Of a stretch of 64,000 nt of DNA, positions 8,683-16,300 are shown piece by piece. Source of the DNA: Halorubrum ruber. GTDB lineage: Archaea; Halobacteriota; Halobacteria; Halobacteriales; Haloferacaceae. The notes beneath the pieces were generated by a model. The model made no database searches. It had not been told where the DNA came from and saw only the letters and a list, made by a program, of their open reading frames with translations. Every line of letters begins with the position of its first letter. The first letter of the stretch is position 1. Made by a program: the position numbers and the translations under genes. The stretch covers positions 744,001 through 808,000 of the forward strand of contig NZ_CP073695.1 in assembly GCF_018228765.1 (NCBI RefSeq), given 5' to 3'.

Positions 8683-9096
8683 ATGTCGTTGAAGCGGCGA
8701 GCCATTCTCTTGGGCGGTGCGGCAACGGTCGGATTCGGGGCTCTTGGTTACTATGAGATAACGAGGTGCGACGAGGTCGCCTGTTTTTCTTTTGAGTTTC
8801 AGGGTGCTGACCATGTGGCTGATAGATTAGATGTTCAGCATACGGGTGGCCAGGAGAGCCTGCAAGCGGGTGATGTGTACTTCCGCGAGGTTGTTGTTGA
8901 TTGGGAGTCCCGAGAGACAGACACCATCGCATGGTCTGAGTTAGATGATGAGATGGAGCCAAGCGACACGATTGATGGCGATGAAATACGGCTCCAACTC
9001 TTGTGGGAAACGAACGTTGTGGAAATCCTATGGCGGCAGGAGGGTGAGGAGACACTCATCGGAGCATGGGTTGACGAAGACGATGATGCTAGATAG
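8683..9096 (+). CDS. Secreted or membrane-anchored hypothetical protein in low-GC island
   Basis: A 137-residue protein with a basic N-terminus followed by a hydrophobic stretch (SLKRRAILLGGAATVGFGAL), looking like a signal sequence or anchor. There is no lipobox cysteine directly after it, although two cysteines follow (C31/C36 region). The rest is acidic and tryptophan-rich with no recognised domain. Codon use is more AT-rich than in the neighbours, and the gene lies in the accessory island. The ATG at 8683 follows a TATA-like CCTATTATC at ~8653-8661. Function unknown. Confidence 0.6.
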   Translation: MSLKRRAILLGGAATVGFGALGYYEITRCDEVACFSFEFQGADHVADRLDVQHTGGQESLQAGDVYFREVVVDWESRETDTIAWSELDDEMEPSDTIDGDEIRLQLLWETNVVEILWRQEGEETLIGAWVDEDDDAR

Positions 9097-9246
9097 GCAC
9101 TCTTCAGCGACTGCCCGTTTCAGACGAGAATATGTCTGAAGAATAGGATTTCAACAGAGCCGATTAAACCCATCTGCACGGTTCCTAACTCATATCGTAC
9201 CCCCTTGAGAGAGGGTGACCTGTCTGGTAGTGCTACGTTCTTGGCC

Positions 9247-9284
9247 ACTTGTAATGACAAGTAAGTACGCGTCATAACATATAT
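9247..9284 (+). promoter_or_regulatory. Palindromic operator candidate and TATA box of the toxin-antitoxin-like pair
   Basis: A perfect palindrome ACTTGT-AATG-ACAAGT at 9247-9262 lies about 15 nt upstream of a TATA-like ACATATATG (9278-9285). That TATA is 26-28 nt before the ATG at 9310. Ribbon-helix-helix antitoxins bind short palindromes, so autoregulation is likely but inferred. Confidence 0.55.
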
Positions 9285-9309
9285 GCCTCTCCACGTCGAA
9301 CATCAATGT

Positions 9310-9636
9310 ATGAGCGGATCAAGCTACGACAAGACGATTCAGTTCCGTGCCGGAGCCGAAAAAGAGGCCGCGGAGCTCCTCGATGAGATCCACATCGGTG
9401 GCGTCAACGTGAGCGAACTCGCCCGCGTCGGCCTGGTCGAAATGCTCCGACAGTCATTGGATGAACAGGACAAGATTGCGGTGTACGAACGATACAGTCG
9501 TGATGAGATCGGCGAGGACGTGGCCCATGTCCTTCTCGGTGAGAAACTCGATAGGATGGAAGAGGAGAAAGAGTCGTTCGAGTCAGCTATGGAACGAGAC
9601 ACGTCTGAATTCTTGACGGGCAGCGATGGCGAGTGA
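9310..9636 (+). CDS. Ribbon-helix-helix antitoxin-like protein
   Basis: A 108-residue protein. Residues ~8-50 fit a ribbon-helix-helix DNA-binding domain: a strand (KTIQFRA), helix A (EKEAAELLDE), a GG-containing turn, and helix B (NVSELARVGLVEMLRQSL). The C-terminal half is a charged helix (KLDRMEEEKESFESAMERD), the usual place for toxin binding. It overlaps the following PIN-like gene by 11 bases, the typical antitoxin-toxin order. The start at 9310 was chosen from the TATA spacing; the in-frame ATG at 9283 is inside the TATA region. Low-GC island context suggests recent acquisition. Confidence 0.65.
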   Translation: MSGSSYDKTIQFRAGAEKEAAELLDEIHIGGVNVSELARVGLVEMLRQSLDEQDKIAVYERYSRDEIGEDVAHVLLGEKLDRMEEEKESFESAMERDTSEFLTGSDGE

Positions 9637-10240
9637 GGCTCGCTATCCGATACTGGCTGATACGAGTTCCTTGATCGCAGTTGCGAACACCACTCAGTGG
9701 AAACGACTGAAAGACGCGATTCACCTTACAACGACAAACGTCTGCAAGCACGAACTTCAAAACCACGTCAACTCGAACAAATACCCGCCTGAGGGCAGCC
9801 GTGAGTACTACTTGAAACGAGGGAGCCAACGTGTTCTTGAACATCTAGACGAGGATTCGTCGCCGTGGTCGTGCGTCACTGTCGTTCCCCGCCCGCATGG
9901 ACCAGATGCAGGCGAGCAATCGCTCAAGCAGGAACTTTCTGAATACGGTTCATCGTATCAGATCGTATCGATTCTTGACTCAGCTGCGAGACGGTCAATT
10001 CGGCGTCTCATCGATAACAACGGGTACGACATTGACGTTGTGGGGCCACCGTATCTCCTCTACATCCTGCTTGACAACGACCTCATCGAAAAGCCTGAAT
10101 TCTGCGAGGCAACCGTGAGGATGATTCAAACGGAAGGGTGGACTGGGTACGAGGTTGTGAAGAACGCGTGGACCAGTATTCCCGTTGATTGTTCCGAAAT
10201 CCTTGACGACGAATATGATGACGCCCTTCCACCGAAATAG
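9626..10240 (+). CDS. PIN-domain-like protein (putative toxin ribonuclease)
   Basis: A 204-residue protein whose N-terminal ~130 residues have the spacing of PIN nucleases: a first aspartate in ILADTSSLIAV, a helix with an acidic residue in VCKHELQNH, a central DAGEQSLKQEL helix matching the GEx-type motif, and a strand with aspartate (SILDSAARRSI). PIN toxins cut RNA with a Mg2+ site formed by these acids. The C-terminal ~75 residues are an extension with no recognised motif, making it longer than VapC (~130). It starts inside the RHH gene, suggesting translational coupling. The fold is inferred from motif spacing only. Confidence 0.6.
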   Translation: MASEARYPILADTSSLIAVANTTQWKRLKDAIHLTTTNVCKHELQNHVNSNKYPPEGSREYYLKRGSQRVLEHLDEDSSPWSCVTVVPRPHGPDAGEQSLKQELSEYGSSYQIVSILDSAARRSIRRLIDNNGYDIDVVGPPYLLYILLDNDLIEKPEFCEATVRMIQTEGWTGYEVVKNAWTSIPVDCSEILDDEYDDALPPK

Positions 10241-10300
10241 TCTGGCTTATACTGCCAATCTGATCAGTAAAGGTTGAGTAGGTAACAAACCAGCGGTGAA

Positions 10301-10528
10301 TTAGTTTGTTTGTCTATCTTGGTTCCTTTGTAATCTTGGGTACATCCAAATCCATATCGCCATCAGAAACACACAGCTGAATAGCCAGACAGGGTCAGTA
10401 AATTTGCCAAGAAGAAACACAGAGGGCGTACGTCCGAACAAAACTGCCCCAAGAGTCCCGACAGCTATGAGACCCGTCACAGATAAACTGATGAAAATAA
10501 TCGTGTCGCGTCTAAATGACCGCTTCAT
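10301..10528 (-). CDS. Small two-helix membrane protein
   Basis: A 75-residue basic protein with two membrane segments (residues ~9-31 and ~45-62) and a KRSFRR N-terminus. Base composition is low in GC like the rest of the island. A TATA element (GGTATAATC on the - strand, 10548-10556) lies ~25 nt before the ATG, supporting a real leaderless gene. No family recognised. Confidence 0.55.
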   Translation of the reverse strand: MKRSFRRDTIIFISLSVTGLIAVGTLGAVLFGRTPSVFLLGKFTDPVWLFSCVFLMAIWIWMYPRLQRNQDRQTN

Positions 10529-10639
10529 ACTTTTTGTTTAGTCTCTACGATTATACCCTTTCGGTCAATACGCAAGCGCATTCTATCGGCTGATTCAGCT
10601 GTGAATCCACGAAATGAATGTCGTGGTAAATCTTCTATG

Positions 10640-10858
10640 ACACCCTATTATAAACCCCTAAGCCACGCGGACTGCCCCTTCGAGTCCCGCCCGATAGCAC
10701 CGCACAGCGCCTCGCGCCTCCCCAGCCTCGGCGGACGGCCCGGCGCGGGCGGAGCCGCGCCGGACCGCCGCCTCCCTCGCGCGTGCTCCTCGCGGTCGCC
10801 GAGGGCGACCGCTCGCAGGCACGCGCCGCCGCATCCTGTGGTCTGATTTATAAACGAT
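10640..10858 (+). repeat. Three-hairpin element, copy E (truncated: lacks H1 and tail)
   Basis: This stretch fills most of the gap between the island and sufU. It carries the conserved linker (ACTGCCCCTT, GAGTCCCGCCC, CTCCCCAGCCTC). Hairpin H2 has stems 10729-10734/10765-10770 and 10740-10747/10756-10763. Hairpin H3 has an outer stem GCGCGTGC 10779-10786/10819-10826 and an inner stem GCGGTCGCC 10792-10800/10804-10812. It ends in a TATA-like TTTATAAA at 10847-10854, which may also serve the sufU promoter region. The inner H3 stem carries a C-to-T change matched by G-to-A in the other arm, relative to copies A, B and D. H1 and the 57-bp tail are missing on the island side. Confidence 0.8.
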
Positions 10859-10908
10859 CCCCCCTCGACGGAACCCTTTTGAGCCGGACCGGCGTATCTG
10901 TGTCCGAT

Positions 10909-11334
10909 ATGGGACTGGGCTCGGACATGTACCGACAGCAGATCCTCGACCACTACAAAAACCCGCGCAACTACGGGGAACTCGAGGATCCGGACTTCAC
11001 GCACGTCGGCGAGAACCCCTCCTGCGGCGACACGATCCGGATGGACGTCCAACTCGACGACGACGAGGAGACGGTCGAGGCGGTGCGGTTCACCGGGGAC
11101 GGCTGCGCCATCTCGATGGCCTCCGCGAGCATGCTCTCCGAGCGGCTCCACGGGATGCCCGTCGACGAGCTCGACGCGCTCGACACCGACGACGTCACCG
11201 AAATGCTCGGCGTCGACATCTCGCCGATGCGCGTCAAGTGCGCGGTGTTGGGGCGACAGGTCGCGCAGGACGGCGCGAAGATCCACCGCGGCGAGCTCGA
11301 CCCGGACGAGGACCGCACGGTCACCGAGGAGTAG
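10909..11334 (+). CDS. sufU: SufU/IscU-type iron-sulfur cluster scaffold
   Basis: A 141-residue NifU N-terminal-like scaffold on which Fe-S clusters are built from cysteine-derived sulfur. It has the three ligand cysteines: ENPSCGD (C39, with D41), GDGCAIS (C66) and VKCAVLG (~C123). The Asp two residues after the first Cys and the long insert after the second Cys are typical of SufU. The likely sulfur donor SufS is encoded at 49229-50506 in this window. The start MGLGSDMYRQQIL matches family N-termini. Confidence 0.9.
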   Translation: MGLGSDMYRQQILDHYKNPRNYGELEDPDFTHVGENPSCGDTIRMDVQLDDDEETVEAVRFTGDGCAISMASASMLSERLHGMPVDELDALDTDDVTEMLGVDISPMRVKCAVLGRQVAQDGAKIHRGELDPDEDRTVTEE

Positions 11335-11444
11335 CCGCTCGGCTCTCGTTGCGGCCGCGCTCCCGCGCCGCGGCCGGCTCGCACCGCGGACGCGCCCGTC
11401 CCGAGCCCACCGGACTTTTGCCCGCGAACCACGTTCGTCCGTCC

Positions 11445-12161
11445 ATGAGCGACGGCTTCGACAAGGAGGCGGAACGAGAGAAGCTCCGCGAGAAGTTCGC
11501 GGACGACGAGAAGAAGCGCGAGCACACCCAACAGATGTCTGAACTCCTCCTGAAGGGCGCGACGATGACGAACCGCCACTGCGGGGAGTGCGGCGACCCC
11601 ATCTTCCGGTACGACGGCCGCGAGTTCTGTCCCACCTGCGGGAACGAGGCCGGGGGCGCGGCCGAGGCGGACGAGGCTCCGGCCGAGGTAAGTGGGAATT
11701 CGGCCGAGGCGGACGGGACTTCGGCCGACGTGGGCGACGCTCCCGCCGTCGAGTCCGGAACATCGGCTGACGCGGACGCCGAGAGCGTCGACGCCGCGGC
11801 CGACAACGGCGCGGTCGACGCCGGCGCGAACGAACCGGTCCGGTCGCAGTCGCCCCCGTCAACCGCGGCCCCGCAGGGATCGACACCGTCGCAGGAGCCG
11901 GCGCCCTCGCAGGAGTCGGCGCGCTCGGAGGACTCGGCGTCGCCACGGACGTCGTCGCCGCAGCGGTCCGCGCCGCAGCAGTCGGTCCCGTCGCGGTCGG
12001 CCGCCGACGCCGAGGGCGTTGACGCCGCCCGCGCGTCACTGACGCGGACGCTGACGCGGTTCGCTCGGGCGGCCGAGGAGACCGATGACCCGCGGCGCGC
12101 CCGAGACCACCTCGAAGCGGCCCGCGAGGCGGCCGAGGCGCTCGCGGCGCTGAATCGGTAA
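11445..12161 (+). CDS. Sjogren/scleroderma autoantigen 1-like zinc-ribbon protein
   Basis: A 238-residue protein. An N-terminal charged helix (residues 1-30) is followed by ELLLKGATMTNRHCGECG, then CPTC about 15 residues later, giving a two-CxxC zinc ribbon typical of the archaeal SSSCA1-like family. A ~110-residue Ser/Ala/Glu-rich low-complexity linker follows, then a C-terminal helical segment rich in Ala and Arg. Molecular role unknown. Confidence 0.75.
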   Translation: MSDGFDKEAEREKLREKFADDEKKREHTQQMSELLLKGATMTNRHCGECGDPIFRYDGREFCPTCGNEAGGAAEADEAPAEVSGNSAEADGTSADVGDAPAVESGTSADADAESVDAAADNGAVDAGANEPVRSQSPPSTAAPQGSTPSQEPAPSQESARSEDSASPRTSSPQRSAPQQSVPSRSAADAEGVDAARASLTRTLTRFARAAEETDDPRRARDHLEAAREAAEALAALNR

Positions 12162-12189
12162 TCGGCGGCGGGGCGACGCGGCGCCGGCT

Positions 12190-12290
12190 CGAACGAGAGT
12201 CGGGGAGACCGCGAAGAACGGAGAGCGAGGAGACGGAAAAGAGAGGGCCGGAAAAGACGGGAAGGGTGAGAGAGAACGGAGAGACGGCAG
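12190..12290. other. Purine-rich tract between convergent genes
   Basis: About 100 bases are nearly all A and G on the + strand (runs such as GGAGACGGAAAAGAGAGGGC), between the ends of genes at 12161 (+) and 12313 (-). No gene, repeat unit or T-rich terminator was recognised. Confidence 0.7.
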
Positions 12291-12312
12291 ACTCGCTTCG
12301 GTCGCGGCGGCG

Positions 12313-12600
12313 TCAGGCCCGAACCGGCGAGCCGGCCGGCTCCATGTTCGCCCAGCTCGGCTCGTCGCACAACAGCGCGTGGACGATCCGGACGACCGCG
12401 TCGAGGTTCGCCTCGATGTCGATCTCGCCGCGCTCCGCGCGCCGGACGAACTGAGCGACTTCCTCTAGGGTCACGGTTCCGGCGGCGATAGCGCCGGTGA
12501 CCGTCTCCGTGTCGCTTTCGAGCGCGTTCAGCAGTTCGGGCGACGGGTCCGGGTCGGTCTGGGCGAGGGACGACGAGGTGTTAGCCTTTGCGGTGGTCAT
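12313..12600 (-). CDS. Haloarchaeal conserved protein of unknown function
   Basis: A 95-residue acidic protein starting MTTAKANTSS with a helical core (ELLNALESD...TLEEVAQFVRRAE...LDAVVRIVHALLCDEP). No motif identifies a function. The start at 12600 is supported by a TATA element (CTAATATATTAAC on the - strand, ~12622-12634) 25-30 nt upstream; a longer open frame upstream contains that promoter and was rejected. Confidence 0.6.
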   Translation of the reverse strand: MTTAKANTSSSLAQTDPDPSPELLNALESDTETVTGAIAAGTVTLEEVAQFVRRAERGEIDIEANLDAVVRIVHALLCDEPSWANMEPAGSPVRA

Positions 12601-12747
12601 TCTGATAGTTACTACACAGCGAGTTAATATATTAGCACCGGTACTGGTCGGGTTTCTGTCAGTTTTGTGCTGCCCGCCGAGCGAGTCGAGTTGATGCGCC
12701 GGCATTCGAACCGGACACGCCGAGAGCATCGTCGAATTCGCTGTTTG

Positions 12748-13129
12748 TTTATAAATGACTGAGTCGGATCGCCGGTGAACGCCGCCAAAGCCACAGCCAT
12801 TCGCTTATAAACGGCTAACTGTGGATCGACAGAGAACACCGCCAAAGCCCCAGCCGGGAGGCGGGCGCACGCTCGCTGCGCTCCTCGGTCGCTCACTTCG
12901 TTCGCTCCCTGCGGTGCTTGCGTCGCCTGCGCCCGCCTCCCGGCTGCCCCTTTGAGCCCTGCCCGACCGCGACCGCACCGCAGCCTCACGCCTCCCCAGC
13001 CTCGTCGGGCGCGTCCTTCGGGCTCCCTTCGGTCGCCCTCGGAGCGCCCGACTCCCTCGCGCGTGCTGACTCGCGGCCGCCGAGGGCGGCCGCTCGCAGG
13101 CACGCGCCACCGCGTCTATTTATAAATAG
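12748..13129 (+). repeat. Three-hairpin element, copy A (complete)
   Basis: The element occupies the 536-base gap between genes ending or starting at 12600 and 13137. Two 57-bp tail units have TATA-like boxes at 12748-12755 and 12805-12812 and boxes CCAAAGCCACAGCC (12785) and CCAAAGCCCCAGCC (12842). H1 has perfect 19-bp arms at 12851-12869 and 12928-12946 around a 58-nt loop. After the conserved linker comes H2 with arms 13004-13012/13044-13052. H3 has an outer stem 13059-13066/13100-13107 and an inner stem 13073-13081/13085-13093. It ends in the palindromic CTATTTATAAATAG (13116-13129). Confidence 0.9.
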
Positions 13130-13136
13130 GTCGCCG

Positions 13137-14501
13137 CTATCGCCCGCTCTCGACGGCGACGCGCATGTCTTGGGCGAGCCGCTCGGCGCGCTCGGCGTCG
13201 GCGGACTCGGCGTAGATCCGGATCTTCGGCTCGGTGCCGGAGGGGCGGACGAGCACCCACGCGTCGCCGTAGTCGAGGCGGTAGCCGTCGGTCGTGTTCG
13301 GCTCCGCGTCGGCGGTCTCGACGTACGCGCGGGCGGCCGAGAGCAGCTCGTCGCGCTCGTCGTCGCCCTCGTACTCCACGTTCGCCCGCACGAAGTGGTA
13401 GTCGCTGTACGGCGCGACGACCTCGCTGACGGGCGCGCCGTCGGCGTCGGCGAGCAGTTCGAGGAACCGCGCGCCGATGTATGCGCCGTCCCGCGAGAGC
13501 CGGTACGGCGGGAAGAAGACGCCGCCGTTGCCCTCGCCCGCGACCGGGACGTTGACCCCCTCCTCGTGGAGCTCGCGGGTGCGGGTGATGATGTTCGTCG
13601 CGCCGATGGGCGTCAGTTCGAGGTCGGCGTCGTTGTCGGCGCAGACGTCGACGAGCCGCTGGGAGACGTTGACCGCGCTGACGACCGCGTCGCCCGGTTC
13701 GAGACAGGCGTCCGCCAGCGCCGCGAAGGAGGTGTCGCCGTCGACGAACTCGCCGTCCTCGTCGACGAAGACCGCGCGGTCCGCGTCGCCGTCGTGCGCG
13801 ATTCCCACGTCGGCGTCGGAGGTCGCGACCAGCCGCGAGAGGTCCCCGAGGTTCTCCGGGACCGGCTCGGAGTCGCGGCCCGGGAAGTGGCCGTCGGGCG
13901 TCGCGTTGACGGTCAGCACCTCGCAGCCGAGCTCGCGGTAGATCCGAGGCGACGCGACCGAGGCCGCGCCGTGACCGGGGTCGACCGCGACCGTGAGGTC
14001 GGCGTCGGCGATCGCCTCGCGGTCGACCGCGTCGATCAGCTGGTCGACGTAGTCGTCGACGGCGCCCTCGACCGGCGTCGTCGCGCCCGCCGCCCGCCAG
14101 TCAGCGTGGTCGTACTCGTCGTCGAGGACGCGCCGCTCGATCCGCTCTAACACGTCGACAGAGAGCTCGACGCCGTCGTCGCCGACGAGCTTGATCCCGT
14201 TGAACTCCGGCGGGTTGTGCGAGGCGGTGACGAGGACGGCGGGCACGCCCGCCGACTCGCAGTAGTTGCCGACCGCGGGCGTGGGGACGACGCCGAGCCG
14301 GTCGACGTCGCAGCCGACCGCGGCGAGCCCGCTCGCGGCCGCGTTGGCGAACAGCTCGCCGGTGGTCCGCGTGTCGCGCGCGACGGCGACGCGGTCGGCG
14401 TCCCACACCGTCCCCGCCGCCTTCGCGATGTCGAGGACGAGCGCGGGCGTGAGGTACCGCAGCGCGACCCCACGGATGCCGCTCGATCCGAACAGCTCCA
14501 T
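13137..14501 (-). CDS. glmM: Phosphoglucosamine/phosphomannomutase family phosphohexomutase
   Basis: A 454-residue alpha-D-phosphohexomutase that moves a phosphate between C1 and C6 of a hexose phosphate for sugar-nucleotide synthesis. It shows the phosphoserine loop (TASHNPPEFNGIK), the metal-binding DGDADR motif, the sugar-specificity loop (GEGNGGVFF) and the phosphate-binding RPSGTEPKIRIY. The start MELFGSSGIRG matches archaeal GlmM-type proteins; earlier in-frame starts would add an Arg-rich stretch. Glucosamine versus mannose specificity cannot be decided from sequence alone. Confidence 0.85.
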   Translation of the reverse strand: MELFGSSGIRGVALRYLTPALVLDIAKAAGTVWDADRVAVARDTRTTGELFANAAASGLAAVGCDVDRLGVVPTPAVGNYCESAGVPAVLVTASHNPPEFNGIKLVGDDGVELSVDVLERIERRVLDDEYDHADWRAAGATTPVEGAVDDYVDQLIDAVDREAIADADLTVAVDPGHGAASVASPRIYRELGCEVLTVNATPDGHFPGRDSEPVPENLGDLSRLVATSDADVGIAHDGDADRAVFVDEDGEFVDGDTSFAALADACLEPGDAVVSAVNVSQRLVDVCADNDADLELTPIGATNIITRTRELHEEGVNVPVAGEGNGGVFFPPYRLSRDGAYIGARFLELLADADGAPVSEVVAPYSDYHFVRANVEYEGDDERDELLSAARAYVETADAEPNTTDGYRLDYGDAWVLVRPSGTEPKIRIYAESADAERAERLAQDMRVAVESGR

Positions 14502-14630
14502 GGGAGACCATCCGCCCGCCGAGGGGAAAGCGGTTCCGAACCGCTTGGCGACGTGTCGGCGGAGGGACACGCTCGCGCCGGGCCCGCGACGACGCGTGCG
14601 GTTCATGCCGGTGGCGCCCGTTCGCCCCGT

Positions 14631-15221
14631 ATGGACCACACGCGACGCGACGCGCTCGCCGGGGGCGCGCTCGCCCTCTCGGTCGCGACGGCGGGCTGCC
14701 TCGACTTCGCCGCGGGCGACGGGCCGCAGGGCCCCGAGGGGACGCCGGCGACGCTGACCTGCGAGGACGAGGAGTTCGTCCGCCTCGATCGGCCGTTCGA
14801 GGCGTCGGTCACCGAGACCCTCGTCGAGACGGCGGAGACGACCGTGGAGCTCTCCACCGAGGGGACGACCGAGACGTACGGCCAGTCGCTCCGGCTCGTC
14901 CTCCGCAACACCGGCGACGCCCCGACCCCCACGCTCGGCGAGGCCGCGTACTCGCTCCAGCGCGAGACGGGCGAGGGGTGGCTCGACGTCCGCGGCTCGA
15001 CGACGGGCGAGGCGGTCGAGCTACCGCGGAGCGAGTCGTCGCTGGACACGAGCTCGGCGTACTCCTGGGATATCACGCTGACCGAGTCGGGGGTCGCCGA
15101 CGCCGTCGACAGCGTCGACCTGTCGGTCTGCCCGCCGCTCGGTCCCGGGACCTACCGGTTCGTCTACTGGGGGCTCGTCGACGCGCCGCCGATCGGCGCG
15201 GAGTTCGAATTAGTCGGGTGA
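14631..15221 (+). CDS. Tat-type lipoprotein with C-terminal domain shared with the 27793-29028 gene
   Basis: A 196-residue exported protein. TRRDALAGGALALSV followed by TAGC fits a twin-arginine signal with lipobox and lipid-modified Cys. The mature part carries a beta-rich domain (LRLVLRNTGDAPTPTLGE ... LQRETGEGWLDVRG ... ITLTESGV ... SVCPPLGPGTYRFVYWG). A closely similar arrangement is found at the C-terminus of the lipoprotein at 27793-29028, so both likely belong to one surface-protein family. The fold looks immunoglobulin-like; ligand unknown. Confidence 0.75.
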   Translation: MDHTRRDALAGGALALSVATAGCLDFAAGDGPQGPEGTPATLTCEDEEFVRLDRPFEASVTETLVETAETTVELSTEGTTETYGQSLRLVLRNTGDAPTPTLGEAAYSLQRETGEGWLDVRGSTTGEAVELPRSESSLDTSSAYSWDITLTESGVADAVDSVDLSVCPPLGPGTYRFVYWGLVDAPPIGAEFELVG

Positions 15222-15255
15222 GGGGTTCGGCTCCCGCGTCGCCGCCGAAATCGAC

Positions 15256-15864
15256 TCAGAACGACTGCCAGTCGGAGGGCTGGCCGACGCGGCCGCGGAC
15301 CCGGAACTCCCTGTCGTCGTCGTCGACGCGCGTCTCGACGACGAGCTCGAACGGCTCGTGGAGGGTGTGGACGACCTGCTCGTCGTGGGCGGTCGAGCCG
15401 ACGACGCCGACGAACGGCCACCCCTCGCCGGAGGTCTGGGAGGTCATCACGCGGGTGAACCGGTAGATGCGCTCGGGATCCCAGTACATCAGCAGCTGCG
15501 AGAGCGAGTAGACGCCGACCGCGCGGTCGCGCCCGGCGGAGGACTCGACGACGTCGGTGAACTTGATCCCGATGTCGGTGAGGTTGCCCGCGCTGGCGAC
15601 GTACTTCGTCGTCGGCGTGTCCTCGCGCTTGTCGCCCTGCTCGTGGGTGACGCAGTCGATGACGACGACGTCGTCGCCGTCGCCGCCCGTCAACTCCTCG
15701 TAGTCGGCGCGGACCTTCTCCGCGGTCCGGCCCGTCGAGATGACGACCGGGCCGTCGGACCACGCCGCGAGCAGCCGGTTGAACAGGTCGTACTTCCCGC
15801 TCATCGGGGGACCGCTGATGAGGACGCTGTCGGCACCGCGGACAGCGTCGGGAAGCGCGGTCAT
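15256..15864 (-). CDS. RecA/KaiC-like P-loop protein
   Basis: A 202-residue protein with an altered Walker A (ISGPPMSGKYDL), a Walker B-like strand (DDVVVIDCVTHE) and a central Q/S-rich loop (YSLSQLLMYW), resembling truncated KaiC/RAD55-type ATPases of haloarchaea. The Walker A carries Tyr where Thr/Ser usually follows GK, so ATP binding or hydrolysis may be weakened. It lies downstream, on the same strand, of a KaiC-like ATPase and cheW, which suggests a regulatory role. Exact function unknown. Confidence 0.65.
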   Translation of the reverse strand: MTALPDAVRGADSVLISGPPMSGKYDLFNRLLAAWSDGPVVISTGRTAEKVRADYEELTGGDGDDVVVIDCVTHEQGDKREDTPTTKYVASAGNLTDIGIKFTDVVESSAGRDRAVGVYSLSQLLMYWDPERIYRFTRVMTSQTSGEGWPFVGVVGSTAHDEQVVHTLHEPFELVVETRVDDDDREFRVRGRVGQPSDWQSF

Positions 15865-15907
15865 GGTGAAAACGTGAGAGAGTGTCGGGTAAAACCCTTC
15901 CGAGGGA

Positions 15908-16300
15908 TCACTTTCGGAGCATGGAAGGGAGGTCGAGCGACGACGGCGGCCCCTCCCGCGGCCCGTCGGTGAGTGTCAGCTCGCGTATCGCACCGGGGAG
16001 CGCGGCGGGGACCGGCGACTCGCGCGGCTCGCCGGCGCCGTCGACGAGCGAGCGCCAGACCGCCTCGTCGTCGGGGTCGTCTCGCTCCGCCTTCGCCTCC
16101 AGCGCCTTCGTCCGCCCCTCGTCGTACGCCAGCTCCACGATGCTCCGGTCGTAGCTCCCCGGGAACGCCTCCAGCACCCGGTCGAGCTCATCCGGGCGCT
16201 CGCTGTCGACGCCGGCCGCGACGCCCAGCGCGAAGGCGCGCTCGACGGCCTCCTCGCGGGTGAGGTCGTCCCACTCCGTGCCGAACGTGCGGTCGTACAT
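15908..16300 (-). CDS. Haloarchaeal conserved protein of unknown function
   Basis: A 130-residue, mostly helical acidic protein starting MYDRTFGTEWDDLTREEAVE. Its ATG overlaps the stop codon of the upstream KaiC-like gene by one base (TGATG), so the two are probably translated together and act in one process. No motif recognised. Confidence 0.7.
   Translation of the reverse strand: MYDRTFGTEWDDLTREEAVERAFALGVAAGVDSERPDELDRVLEAFPGSYDRSIVELAYDEGRTKALEAKAERDDPDDEAVWRSLVDGAGEPRESPVPAALPGAIRELTLTDGPREGPPSSLDLPSMLRK

Noticed and set aside
8408..8692. A 94-codon frame upstream of the island's secreted protein
   Set aside because: It starts inside the thioredoxin gene, contains the promoter of the next gene, and shows no domain or haloarchaeal composition.
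9283..9309. Earlier ATG for the RHH protein
   Set aside because: It lies within the TATA-like sequence; the ATG at 9310 has the proper distance for a leaderless transcript and begins the recognisable domain.
12698..12731. tRNA-like T-arm (CCGGTTCGAATGCCGG on the - strand)
   Set aside because: The stem allows only four pairs around an eight-base loop, and no D-arm or anticodon arm fits upstream. It is at most a short hairpin.
12805..13110. An open frame of ~100 codons on the - strand across element copy A, with a similar one at 57981-58277 in copy D
   Set aside because: The frames coincide with the hairpins and are Arg/Pro/Ser-rich, unlike the acidic proteome. Similarity follows from the DNA similarity, and differences between copies preserve base pairing rather than amino acids.
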